The notes beneath the pieces are model-generated. The model saw only the letters and a list, made by a program, of their open reading frames with translations. It was not told the DNA's origin and ran no database searches. From Rhizobium sp. CIAT894 (GTDB lineage: Bacteria > Pseudomonadota > Alphaproteobacteria > Rhizobiales > Rhizobiaceae): a stretch of 64,000 bases of DNA. A program made the translations under genes and the position numbers. The stretch is taken from positions 2,731,001 through 2,795,000 of the forward strand of contig NZ_CP020947.1 in the NCBI RefSeq assembly GCF_000172795.2. Direction: 5' to 3'. Shown one piece after another: positions 33,824 through 42,476 of this stretch (within the stretch, counting starts at the first letter, position 1; each line of letters starts with the position of its first letter).

Positions 33824-34726
33824 TCAATGCAGGGGAAGCCACAATGGCGTCTTCCACGCCTTCAGTGCCTCGAGGAAGACCTGCAATCTGGATGGCAGGA
33901 AACGGCGTGTCGGATAGACGGCATGCACGAAAATTTCCTCCGACGACCAATCCGGCAGCAGACGGACGAGTTCGCCTCTTCTGATCCGCTCATCGCAATA
34001 GGTGGAAGGCAAGAGTCCGATGCCGTGCCCGCGATAAGTGAAAGCGCTTACCGCATCGAAATCCCGGCTCGAGACCGAGCCCGATACGTGCAGGCGAACC
34101 GATCTTCGTCCGCTCACCAGATGCCATTCCGCCTCACCATTGCGGCCATTCAGCAGAACGCACTGATGCTCCTTCAGGTCTTCAGGCTTTAACGGGAGCA
34201 CCTTGCCCGTCAGATAGTCCGGTGTGGCGACCAGATAGCGCACGCTCTTGCCGAGCCGCTGCGCGACGATTGTGGAATCCTTGAGCTCGCCGAAGCGGAT
34301 GCCGAGATCGATATTCTCCCCGATCAGATCGAGGAATAGATTGGTAACGAAGAGATCGACCTCAATCTTCGGATAGGCCTTGAGGAAGGTCGACAGAAAT
34401 TCGTAGAAGACCTCCTGCCCGAAAATGACGGGCACGGAGATCTTCAGCAGACCTTCCGGTTTTCTCTGTGTTTCGGTGAGCACTTGCTCGGCGTCGAGGA
34501 GATGGGCGAGCGGCTCGTTGCATCTGTTGTAATAGGCGCGGCCCTGCTCCGTCAGGCTCAGTTTGCGGGTCGTCCGCTGCAGCAGCGTCACGCCGAGCTG
34601 CTCTTCCAGCGAGGTCACCTTCCGGCTGACGGTCGAGACCGGCATGCCGAGGGAATGAGCAGCGCGGCTGAAGCTGCCGTACTGCGCCACCTTCACGAAA
34701 ACAGCGATATCGTTGAGATCGGCCAT
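33824..34726 (-). CDS. LysR-family regulator (of SDR-RidA operon)
   Basis: 300 residues from the ATG at 34726; LysR homology starts MADLNDIAVFVKVAQYGSF. Helix-turn-helix 20-45 (HSLGMPVSTVSRKVTSLEEQLG), then the co-inducer domain with DLGIRFGELKDS. Divergent from the SDR gene at 34921 across 194 bp, the classic LysR arrangement, so the SDR-RidA operon is its likely target. A DmlR/PgrR-like subgroup. Confidence 0.92.
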   Translation of the reverse strand: MADLNDIAVFVKVAQYGSFSRAAHSLGMPVSTVSRKVTSLEEQLGVTLLQRTTRKLSLTEQGRAYYNRCNEPLAHLLDAEQVLTETQRKPEGLLKISVPVIFGQEVFYEFLSTFLKAYPKIEVDLFVTNLFLDLIGENIDLGIRFGELKDSTIVAQRLGKSVRYLVATPDYLTGKVLPLKPEDLKEHQCVLLNGRNGEAEWHLVSGRRSVRLHVSGSVSSRDFDAVSAFTYRGHGIGLLPSTYCDERIRRGELVRLLPDWSSEEIFVHAVYPTRRFLPSRLQVFLEALKAWKTPLWLPLH

Positions 34727-34920
34727 GGCTGATTTTTGCATGGGTGCAAAAGAGAATCCAGATATTTCCATCTAATCGATGAATTGAGTTTTCGCCATAT
34801 TTATCATGCGAAAACAACCACAACCCGATGGCGGCGCATCGCAGCAGCCCCATCTCGAGCGGCCGGGCCTTTTGCACATGCGAGGCTCACGCCGCCCGAA
34901 CCAATCTTTTGGAGATCAAC

Positions 34921-35646
34921 ATGAGTACGGCAAAAACAGTCATCATCACGGGCGCCTCCCAGGGTATCGGAGCCGGGATCGTCAACGCCTTCATCGAGCG
35001 CGGCTACAATGTCGTCGCCACCTCACGCCAGGTCAGTGCCTCGGATGCCTTCAAGGCTTCCGATCGGCTGGTGCTCGTCGACGGCGATATCGGCGATGCC
35101 GAAACCGCAGCGCGGGTGGCAAAAACCGCGATCGACCGGTTCGGCTCGATCGACGGCCTCGTCAACAATGCCGGTATCTTCCTGGCCAAGCCGTTCATCG
35201 ACTTCACGATGGCCGACTTCCGGACATTGTCCTCTACCAATCTCGAAGGCTTCATCCACCTGACCCAACTGGTCGTCGGGCAGATGCTCACACAGAAAAT
35301 CGGCGGCAGCGTCGTCAGCATCACCACGCCATTGACCGATCATCCGATCGCCGGCTTCTCCGCCTCGGTGTCGATGATGACGAAAGGCGGCATCAACGCC
35401 ATCTCCAAGAACCTGGCGATGGAATATGCCAGCGAGAGAATTCGCTTCAATATCGTCGCGCCCGGTGTGGTGGACACGCCGCTGCATAAGGACAATCCGA
35501 AGGATTTCCTGAGCACGCTGTCACCGATGGCAGGCATTTCCAACGTCGAGGAGATCGTCGACGCAGTCGTCTTTCTTACCGAAGCGCCGCGCGTAACCGG
35601 GGAGGTGCTGCACGTCGATGGCGGCGCACATCTGGGCAAATGGTAA
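34921..35646 (+). CDS. Short-chain dehydrogenase/reductase
   Basis: 241 residues from the ATG at 34921 (GGAGATCAAC upstream); an upstream in-frame extension is not SDR-like. Rossmann TGASQGIGAGI (residues 10-20), VNNAGIF, then a serine in VSITTPL. The catalytic YxxxK is replaced: the corresponding stretch reads SVSMMTKGGINAIS, so the active-site Tyr is missing (Met) while the Lys remains. C-terminal NIVAPGVVDTPLH and HVDGGAHLG are normal. NAD(P) binding is expected, but catalysis may be altered. Overlaps the RidA gene. Confidence 0.88.
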   Translation: MSTAKTVIITGASQGIGAGIVNAFIERGYNVVATSRQVSASDAFKASDRLVLVDGDIGDAETAARVAKTAIDRFGSIDGLVNNAGIFLAKPFIDFTMADFRTLSSTNLEGFIHLTQLVVGQMLTQKIGGSVVSITTPLTDHPIAGFSASVSMMTKGGINAISKNLAMEYASERIRFNIVAPGVVDTPLHKDNPKDFLSTLSPMAGISNVEEIVDAVVFLTEAPRVTGEVLHVDGGAHLGKW

Positions 35647-36128
35647 ACCATCAGAAAGCGTTGGCAGCCGGCGCAGAACGACGGCTGCAGGAACTCGGCA
35701 TCCCTCTTCCCCCGCCGCCGACACCCTTCGGGGCCTATGTCGAGGCCCTTAGGACCGGCAATCTGGTCTTCTTCAGCGGCATGCTGCCGGTCGTCGGCCA
35801 TGAGCCACGCCATATCGGCCGCGTCGGTGGCGCGCTGACACCGGAAGATGGCAGGAAGGCGGCGGAAACCGCGACGCTCAGCGCGCTTGCGGCCGCCAGG
35901 GAGTATCTCGGCTCGCTGGACCGGGTCGTCAGGGTCGTCAAGCTCGGTGTCTATATCGCCACCGAAGGCGATTTCCGCGACCATCCGAGGGTCGCGGACG
36001 GAGCATCGGAAATGCTGCTTCAAATCTTCGGTGAAGAAAAGCTCTCAGGCCGCGTCGTGCTCGGCGTCGCCAGCCTTCCCCTCGGCGTGCCGATCGAGCT
36101 TGAGCTTGTTCTCGAGGTCGAGGATTGA
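35640..36128 (+). CDS. RidA/YjgF family protein
   Basis: 162 residues; starts inside the end of the SDR gene (7-bp overlap), so co-translated. Belongs to the longer RidA subgroup (about 155 residues) with LPPPPTPFGAYVEALRTGNLVFFSGMLP at the N-terminus (in pieces), TATLSALAAAREYLGSLD, LGVYIATEGDFRDHPRV, and SGRVVLGVASLPLGVPIELELVLEV. The canonical RidA Arg that deaminates 2-aminoacrylate corresponds to R in GRVVLGV. Deaminase or ligand-binding; detoxifies enamine/imine intermediates in the family. Confidence 0.88.
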   Translation: MVNHQKALAAGAERRLQELGIPLPPPPTPFGAYVEALRTGNLVFFSGMLPVVGHEPRHIGRVGGALTPEDGRKAAETATLSALAAAREYLGSLDRVVRVVKLGVYIATEGDFRDHPRVADGASEMLLQIFGEEKLSGRVVLGVASLPLGVPIELELVLEVED

Positions 36129-36153
36129 AAACAGCCCGCGGCAACGATAATTG

Positions 36154-36179
36154 GCCGGGCATTCTTAGACATGCCCGGC
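36154..36179. terminator. GC-rich hairpin after RidA gene
   Basis: GCCGGGCAT pairs with ATGCCCGGC over an 8-base loop, 25 bp after the stop. No T-run follows, so it may be part of the repeat at 36188 (CCTCGTCCTTCGAGG) rather than an efficient terminator. Confidence 0.35.
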
Positions 36180-36329
36180 GACACCGCTCCCGCCTCGTCC
36201 TTCGAGGTTTCAGCCTCTGGCCATCTGCCTGCGTCCAAGTTGAACATGACAATCAGTTCTCTTGGAAAACCAACCAAGCAACAATAAGCCGAAGCTTGGT
36301 GGATCAATTAGGATAACGTGGCCATTGCA

Positions 36330-37754
36330 TTAATTGTTGTTTTTCCTTTCAATTTTTGAAAAAACAACTTCAATCCGCGCATTGACATCATCGTCAAACT
36401 TTATATGTCCACTTTCAATACAACGTCGCAACTTAGCCAGGGGCGATACTGACAGCGTAAAATCGTCAACTTCGTTTAAGGCGTTTTCTAATATATCAAG
36501 ATTGCTCTCAAATTTCGAGCGATCAATGGACGCGGTGATTAAGCAATGCATCGCAGCGATGGTAACCGACATCGGTGTACCTAGTCGGGACTGCAAAGAA
36601 TCTAAAAAATAAAGAGAACCCGTATAGTCGAGCGATACGTAGCAAGAAATTGCTTTATTAATTTGCGAAAAAGGCTTCGATGCCCCGTTGTCCTGTGCTT
36701 TTGAGTATAATTCAAAAGCACTTACTCCATCTCCACTTTCAATAAATATGTTTGCTTGCCTAGTCAGCGCATTTGGGTCTTCATACTCACTTGAAACATC
36801 TCCTGTTATGCTTTCCGATAGCGCTCCTTCGATGAATTGCTCTCTCAGCTTTTGGGCCACAGCATCGGTAGGCGCCAAACCTAGTGCGAGATCAATATCT
36901 GAAAGAGCGCCCTGACGATCCCCCGAGAGAAATTTTGCTCTAGCCCTTCCTAGATAGAGAGTGTGCATATTCGGGGACAAAGAAATTTTGTCATTATATA
37001 GTAAAATTGCTTCCGAATACCTCTTAGATCTAACCAGAGCAGCAACAGGCTCATCAGAATCCGAAATATTTTTTGAAATATTCGCTCTAGTTACTTCGTT
37101 CTGCAACTGCTCATCAATTGTTTTCTTCAGCCTTGCGTCTTCATCCTGAATTGCTTGGAACTCTCGATCGGCTATCTCAAGAAGGCCAGCTAGCGCAATA
37201 AATTTCCGCTCAAGTGATCGCGGCACATCGGATTGGTTTTTATACTGTATATCGTGCTCAATTTCCGCCCAAGCATGCTGAAGTACAGTTCTGATTTGAA
37301 TTTCACATATCAATCCGGAATATTTTTTGTTTTCTGCAAGGACGAGACGATTTTCAGGGAATTGAACTAGATAATGTATGCTCTGATAACCAAATTTCCC
37401 TTCTTTATAGCGTTCCTCTCCAACATCTCTCTTTTCAACAATATCGAAGTTACCAACTATAAATCTATCAACTTTTTCAAGATCTTTCAAGGTATACGTT
37501 ATTATTCTAACGCCAGCGAGATCAGTAATCTCCGAAAGAGGCAAGCTATACTTCTTATAATCGCCATTTAATTTGCCGGCCTTATTAAGAAAGCTTTCGA
37601 TATTTTTAGCTCTTGAGGAAATATTTTGAAAATAAATTCCCGATTCTTCGAATGATTCAACAATTATGCGTCTCGTCTCATCGCAGAGTTTTTCATAACG
37701 GGGCCGTATTTCCGCATATTGCTCAGCTAAACCAACCATTTGTTCTGCCACCAT
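36330..37754 (-). CDS. RelA/SpoT-domain nucleotide synthetase with TPR-like C-terminus
   Basis: 474 residues. The synthetase domain (about 15-215) has every motif of the (p)ppGpp synthetase fold: RAKNIESFLNK (Arg 48, Lys 50), ITDLAGVRI with Asp 78, FGYQSIHY (121-128), EIQIRT (Glu 151) and WAEIEHD (162-168). No HD hydrolase, TGS or ACT domain is present, so it is a synthetase-only alarmone enzyme, unlike the long bifunctional Rsh of rhizobia. Residues about 230-400 are helical repeats (RSKRYSEAILLYNDKISLSPN, DRQGALSDIDLALGLAPTD) of TPR type. The DNA is markedly AT-rich (21 and 26 G/C in the 60-base stretches 36361-36420 and 37081-37140), so it was probably acquired. Upstream on the same strand is a Pycsar-effector-like membrane gene. 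Could be a toxSAS-like toxin, a phage sensor, or a second-messenger maker. Confidence 0.88.
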   Translation of the reverse strand: MVAEQMVGLAEQYAEIRPRYEKLCDETRRIIVESFEESGIYFQNISSRAKNIESFLNKAGKLNGDYKKYSLPLSEITDLAGVRIITYTLKDLEKVDRFIVGNFDIVEKRDVGEERYKEGKFGYQSIHYLVQFPENRLVLAENKKYSGLICEIQIRTVLQHAWAEIEHDIQYKNQSDVPRSLERKFIALAGLLEIADREFQAIQDEDARLKKTIDEQLQNEVTRANISKNISDSDEPVAALVRSKRYSEAILLYNDKISLSPNMHTLYLGRARAKFLSGDRQGALSDIDLALGLAPTDAVAQKLREQFIEGALSESITGDVSSEYEDPNALTRQANIFIESGDGVSAFELYSKAQDNGASKPFSQINKAISCYVSLDYTGSLYFLDSLQSRLGTPMSVTIAAMHCLITASIDRSKFESNLDILENALNEVDDFTLSVSPLAKLRRCIESGHIKFDDDVNARIEVVFSKIERKNNN

Positions 37755-37908
37755 AAGTCACCATGTAAGAAAACTACGTGTTTGCAATTGTAAAATCGAA
37801 GACAACTATTAGTCAACTGCGCGGGCAAGCGATTAAGCTGTATTGAAATCATAGGGCCTCAGTAGCGGTTCAGTCTCTCGCCACCACCTTCCCACGTGGG
37901 TATCCGCC

Positions 37909-38082
37909 ATGATCTCACCGCGCCGCTCTATTCCAGATTACTTAGAGGAGGCCTCCGCAAGCTTCATGGGCAACCACGACCGCGATCAGAATTGGATTGC
38001 CGCAAGAAAGATGCTTGCGATAATGAGTCCAAATCAGGAACCGCTTGTCACACCGCCGCCAGCAACAGCACATAGGCAATGA
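37909..38082 (+). CDS. Possible 57-residue ORF in the island gap (weak)
   Basis: ATG at 37909 to TGA at 38080-38082 encodes a hydrophilic 57-residue peptide (MISPRRSIPDYLEEASASF, then DRDQNWIAARKMLAIMS). No ribosome site is evident and it overlaps the 3' end of the PycTM-like gene on the other strand. It is the only candidate in 37755-38047; a CCCACGTGGG palindrome (37891-37900) precedes it. Kept only because the gap lies inside the candidate system. Confidence 0.2.
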   Translation: MISPRRSIPDYLEEASASFMGNHDRDQNWIAARKMLAIMSPNQEPLVTPPPATAHRQ

Positions 38083-38587
38083 CACTCACCATCAAGCCCC
38101 GAAACGCGAAGGTGACGCAGCGGTACTTGTTGCGAGCGATGGCGGAGAGGATGTTGGCGTTTTCGAAGTACTGGTCGAAGAGGTAACGCTCGTCGCGGCG
38201 AAGAGCAGCGTCGAAGAACATGTCGCGATGCTTTGGCCAGGCACCCCAGAACAGCGAGGTGGAGGCGCCGAGGCGACGCGGCAGCACGACGAGAATCGCC
38301 GACAGGATGGAGAAGACCGAGGCTGCGGCCAGCAGGCCGGAGAACAGCATGCTCCCCACCGAGCTGCCGGTGTAACGCGCCAGGCTGAAGACGGCCCTCA
38401 CCTCACTGGAGCTCACCAGAAAGGCGAGCATAAAAGTAAAGATATAGGCGGCTTTTTGATCGGATATCTTGATCTGATCGTAAAATATGTCGTTGATTTT
38501 CTTGATATGATCAAAATATTCAGTGCTGACGTCCCCACTTGAGGGATTGCTCAGCATAACCTCAGTCGCACTTTCGAATTCGCTCAC
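38048..38587 (-). CDS. PycTM-like (Pycsar effector family) two-helix membrane protein
   Basis: 179 residues from a GTG at 38587 with GGAG seven bases upstream; the frame stays open to 38965 but that part is antisense to the FecR-barrel gene. Helical N-terminus (TEYFDHIKKINDIFYDQI), then the family signature ISDQKAAYIFTFMLAFLV as TM1, TM2 SGLLAAASVFSILSAILVVLP, a conserved SLFWGAW, and a long C-terminal helix (LSAIARNKYRCVTFAFRGLMV) with a third hydrophobic segment. This is the layout of the PycTM (formerly DUF5706) effectors, which disrupt the inner membrane on sensing a cyclic nucleotide in Pycsar. The 5' third is AT-rich (17 G/C of 60 at 38461-38520), the 3' part GC-rich, so the gene is compositionally mosaic. 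No pyrimidine cyclase is adjacent. Confidence 0.75.
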   Translation of the reverse strand: MSEFESATEVMLSNPSSGDVSTEYFDHIKKINDIFYDQIKISDQKAAYIFTFMLAFLVSSSEVRAVFSLARYTGSSVGSMLFSGLLAAASVFSILSAILVVLPRRLGASTSLFWGAWPKHRDMFFDAALRRDERYLFDQYFENANILSAIARNKYRCVTFAFRGLMVSVIAYVLLLAAV

Positions 38588-38717
38588 GTCAATACTCCAC
38601 CCCAAAAGTGTTTCCCTGATAGTACACTTTGGAACGAAAGCAAGAACACGTGTGCAACATGCTTGACTTTTTCCCTCTACACGGACAAAGGGGAAGCGCG
38701 GGTATGGGGTTGAGGTC

Positions 38718-41700
38718 ATGCGGGGGCATTCCAAACACATCTTTCGCGCAGGGGTGGCGCTGGCGCTTGCACTGCCTGCTTTGGGGCAGCCGGCAATGGC
38801 CGATCCCGTGCAGCGGGCAACGCCGGTCGCCGGTTCGGTCATCGCCCGCAAGACGGGCGAAGAGGTTCGCTTTATCGACGTATCGGACTGGCGGATCGTC
38901 GACATCAACCAGGATCTTTTGACCGGCGACGTGCTGCGAACCAATGCCAACGGCCAGCTCGCCATCGTCTTTTCCGATCACACCCAGGTCCGCCTCGGCC
39001 GCAATTCCTCGTTGCAGGTCAAGAAGATGGCGGCGACCGGCGATACGGTGCTCAATCTCCAATCCGGCACCATCTGGGCACGCGCCGAGCGCGGCGGCCA
39101 GGGCCTGACTGTGGAAACCCCGGCCGCCGCCGCCGCTATTCGCGGCACGGACTGGACGATGACCGTCGACGGCGCCAAGACCTCGATGATCGTGCTCGAA
39201 GGCCGCGTGGCGCTCTCCAACCCGCAGGGCAGCGTCGAGGTCAGCGAGGGTGAAGGGGCGGTCGCCACCATCGGCCAGGCGCCGCACAAGATCATTAGCG
39301 TCAATCCTGACGACCGCGAGCAGATGCTCTTCTATCTCGATCTGCGCGACGGCTTCGATCTGATGCCGACTTCGCCCCTGCGGGCCGATCGCATGGCGAC
39401 GGAGCGCCGCCGCCTGCTGGCACTGCCGCCGGAGCGCCGCACCACCGAAGACTGGCTGGAACTCGCGGAAGTGCAGAGCGCTTTCGACGGACGCCAGGCT
39501 GCGACCGCAACGCTGCAAAATATCCGCGGCCGCAGGCTGACGGCAGCCCAGCAGGCGCGCGTCGACCTGATCGACGCCACCATCGCCGGCTCCGAAAAGC
39601 GCTATGGCGATGCCGCCAGGCTCTTCCAGAAGGCTCTGCCGCATCTCGATCCGATACGCCGTAACATGGCGCAATATGGCGGCTATTTCGCCCGTTCGCT
39701 TGCCGATCCCAAGCATGCCGAGCCGCCGCCGGCCACTAGCGCCGGCCCCTACGGTGCGATCATGCAGGCCTATACGACAGGCTTCCTGCAAAACCCGCGC
39801 GCAGCGCTCGAGATCATCAAGAAAGCCGAACAGCGCTATCCCGACGATCCGACCCTGCCGGCGGTCCGCGCCCAGCTGGCGCAGCTCACCGACGACCGCG
39901 AACAGATGAAGGAAGCGATCGAACGCTCGCTGACGCTCGACCCTGACCATCCGATGGCGCTCTCCGCTCGCGCGAGCTACAAGGCGGTCTATCAGAGCGA
40001 CATCAACGGTGCGCTTGCCGATCTGAACCGCGCCATCGAACTTGCCCCCGGCGCATCAGGCACGCTGAATTCGCTCGGCCTGCTGGAGAGTTCGCGCGAC
40101 GCCAATGGCGAAGCGGAAAAGGCCTTCAGGAAGGCGATCGAACTCGATCCGCAGGACCCGCTGCTGCACGCGAACTTGGCAATACTCTATCTCGACCAGG
40201 GGCGGATGAAGGAGGCCAAGCGCGAGATCGATACCTCAATCGCCCTCGATCCATCCTTCGATCTCGTCCTGCTCGCCCGCGGCCGCTATTACCTGCAGAC
40301 CGGCGAGCGCGATAAGGCCCTGCAGGATCTGCTCGCCGCCAGCACGGCCAATCCGGCGCATTCGCAGTCGCAGGTGATGCTCGCCGCCGCCCATTACGAA
40401 AAGGGCGACCGTATCCCCTCACAGCAGGCGCTCGATAATGCCGACCGGCTCGACAAGAACGACCCGGTTATCTCGGCATTCCGCACTGCCGTCGATATCG
40501 ACGACTACGACGCGGACGGTGCGATCCGCAACGCGCAGGAGTTCCTGCGCCGCTCGCGCGCCCGCGGCGGCGATTACAGCGGCCTCGGCGCCAATGCGAG
40601 CGCCGGCTCGACCCTGAACGACGCCTTCCGGCTGCAGGGGCTGGATGCCTGGGGGCGCTATTACGGCGATGCGGTTTTCGATCCCTTCGAAGGCAGCGGC
40701 TATGTCGACCAGTCGATCAAGGGCAGTATCTTTCCTTTCGTCAACGCGACGAACTTCAGCGACGACAATATCATCCAGAACCGCGACAATGCGTCGAGCT
40801 ATTCATCCTTCATCCAGGGCCTGCTGCTCTCTCCGCATATGCTGTCCGGCCGCTCGCGCTCGGCAACCCTATTCGACGTGCCCTTCATCGAAGGCTCTCT
40901 CGGCGGCGGTATCAACAGCGTCGACGGCCATACCAGACGCATTGGCGAAGCCGATATCCAGGGCTATTCCAACGAGACGATCCCGATCAGCTTCTACGGC
41001 AATCTGACCTGGGAAGAGCTGGCGCTCGACCGCGACTACCGGGATTTCGGCGGTGTTCAGACAGACAACAAGCTCCTGAGCGCCAACGGTTATCTGACCG
41101 CAACCGTCACGCCGGATGATCGCGTGGTAGCCTTCGTCAATCATGGCAAGAACGATGGAACGCTGAACGCGCAGACGCAGGGCACGACGCTGACGGACCT
41201 GTTCAATTTGGCGGGCATTCCGATCAGGACGACGGTATTGCCGGAGTATATCGGCCGCAATGTCGAGAACGAGCTAACCTATGCCGGCATCGGCTGGAGC
41301 CACACCTTCGCCTATGAAAACATATTGAACGGAGCATTCCTCTATTCGGAAAGCAAGTCGCGAACGGCAATCTCTCTTCTGACCGACGATGCCCCGATTT
41401 TACCTCTGCCCGACCCGGACATCATCCCTGTCCTGGACACGACCAAGGACACCTCCTCCAAGACCTACATCGGGGCTCTCAGTCATTCCATCGGCAGCGG
41501 GCCGCTGACCTGGCGGTACGGTATCGAAGGCGGTTGGATCGATACCAGCACGACCACCGCCTCCCGTATCCATGAACTTGTTCCTCTCGTCCCGCTTATC
41601 CCGGAAACCACAGATGGCCCGGACACATTCAGCAATCGCGTCAACATTGCTCGCGCCTATGTCGACGTGCTGCATGAGATAACGCCCGATCTCAAGGGTG

Positions 41701-42476
41701 AATACGCCTTGTTTGCCACGCGCCTGGAAGGCGACGGCATCGATATCAGCCGGTTGGAGCCGCGCTTCGGCCTCGCCTGGACGCCGATTCAAAACCACTG
41801 GCTGCGTGCCGCCTTCATGCGTCAAAGCTTTGATACCACCGTGCCGACGCTTGCGCCGATCGGCATACTCGGCCTGCAGGCCAACCAGTTCTCCACCAAT
41901 CCGCAAGGCTATACGGATACGGTCGCCCTGCAATGGGATGCCGAATGGACCGACCGCTTCTTCACTTCGGTCGAGTACCAGCATCAGGAACTGCACGATT
42001 TCTCGATCGATTTGCCGCTGATCTCGCTTCCGTCCGATACCAGCCTGCCGATCTCGCGCGGCAGCATCGATCGCGTTGCCGTCACCGCCAACGTCGCGCT
42101 CGGCAGCGGTTTCGGCCTTTCGGCCACCTATGCCTATATGGATTCGGAAAACAGGGATCCACTCGAGCCGATCTATGGCGGTCCCCTTCCCTTCATACCG
42201 CAGAATTCGGGGCAGATTGCGCTGACCTGGGTCAACGAAGCCAAGGTCAAGGCAACGGTTGCCGCCAACTATATCGGCGAGCGCGACGGCGATCGCTTCG
42301 GCACCAAGCTCGACGATTACTGGAGCATCGACGCCCACCTGGTCTGGGAACCCTTCGACAAGCGGATCGAGCTGGAGGCGGCTGCCTATAACCTGCTCGA
42401 CGAAGACTTCGAAATAACGCCCGGCGTGCCCGGCTGGGGCCGCGCCTTCAAGGGCACGCTCAAAGTCCGTTTCTGA
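38718..42476 (+). CDS. FecR-TPR-outer-membrane beta-barrel receptor (NsrA-like)
   Basis: 1252 residues. Signal peptide 1-28; FecR domain about 35-190 (LTGDVLRTNANGQLAIVFSD, LRLGRNSSLQV without first L, GTIWARAERGG, AAIRGTDWTM); TPR repeats about 240-600 (LNRAIELAPGASGTLNSLGLL, AFRKAIELDPQDPLLHANLA); then a TonB-receptor-like beta barrel to the end, closing on a terminal Phe (KGTLKVRF) as outer-membrane proteins do. No TonB plug domain is obvious. Its stop overlaps the start of the CHASE2 cyclase gene by one base. As I recall, S. meliloti NsrA, a receptor for a plant signal, has this build and is co-transcribed with cyclase CyaK. Confidence 0.85.
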   Translation: MRGHSKHIFRAGVALALALPALGQPAMADPVQRATPVAGSVIARKTGEEVRFIDVSDWRIVDINQDLLTGDVLRTNANGQLAIVFSDHTQVRLGRNSSLQVKKMAATGDTVLNLQSGTIWARAERGGQGLTVETPAAAAAIRGTDWTMTVDGAKTSMIVLEGRVALSNPQGSVEVSEGEGAVATIGQAPHKIISVNPDDREQMLFYLDLRDGFDLMPTSPLRADRMATERRRLLALPPERRTTEDWLELAEVQSAFDGRQAATATLQNIRGRRLTAAQQARVDLIDATIAGSEKRYGDAARLFQKALPHLDPIRRNMAQYGGYFARSLADPKHAEPPPATSAGPYGAIMQAYTTGFLQNPRAALEIIKKAEQRYPDDPTLPAVRAQLAQLTDDREQMKEAIERSLTLDPDHPMALSARASYKAVYQSDINGALADLNRAIELAPGASGTLNSLGLLESSRDANGEAEKAFRKAIELDPQDPLLHANLAILYLDQGRMKEAKREIDTSIALDPSFDLVLLARGRYYLQTGERDKALQDLLAASTANPAHSQSQVMLAAAHYEKGDRIPSQQALDNADRLDKNDPVISAFRTAVDIDDYDADGAIRNAQEFLRRSRARGGDYSGLGANASAGSTLNDAFRLQGLDAWGRYYGDAVFDPFEGSGYVDQSIKGSIFPFVNATNFSDDNIIQNRDNASSYSSFIQGLLLSPHMLSGRSRSATLFDVPFIEGSLGGGINSVDGHTRRIGEADIQGYSNETIPISFYGNLTWEELALDRDYRDFGGVQTDNKLLSANGYLTATVTPDDRVVAFVNHGKNDGTLNAQTQGTTLTDLFNLAGIPIRTTVLPEYIGRNVENELTYAGIGWSHTFAYENILNGAFLYSESKSRTAISLLTDDAPILPLPDPDIIPVLDTTKDTSSKTYIGALSHSIGSGPLTWRYGIEGGWIDTSTTTASRIHELVPLVPLIPETTDGPDTFSNRVNIARAYVDVLHEITPDLKGEYALFATRLEGDGIDISRLEPRFGLAWTPIQNHWLRAAFMRQSFDTTVPTLAPIGILGLQANQFSTNPQGYTDTVALQWDAEWTDRFFTSVEYQHQELHDFSIDLPLISLPSDTSLPISRGSIDRVAVTANVALGSGFGLSATYAYMDSENRDPLEPIYGGPLPFIPQNSGQIALTWVNEAKVKATVAANYIGERDGDRFGTKLDDYWSIDAHLVWEPFDKRIELEAAAYNLLDEDFEITPGVPGWGRAFKGTLKVRF

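Noticed and set aside
38588..38965. N-terminal extension of the PycTM-like frame
   Set aside because: It is antisense to the FecR-barrel gene; the GTG at 38587 has a ribosome site and family homology starts after it.
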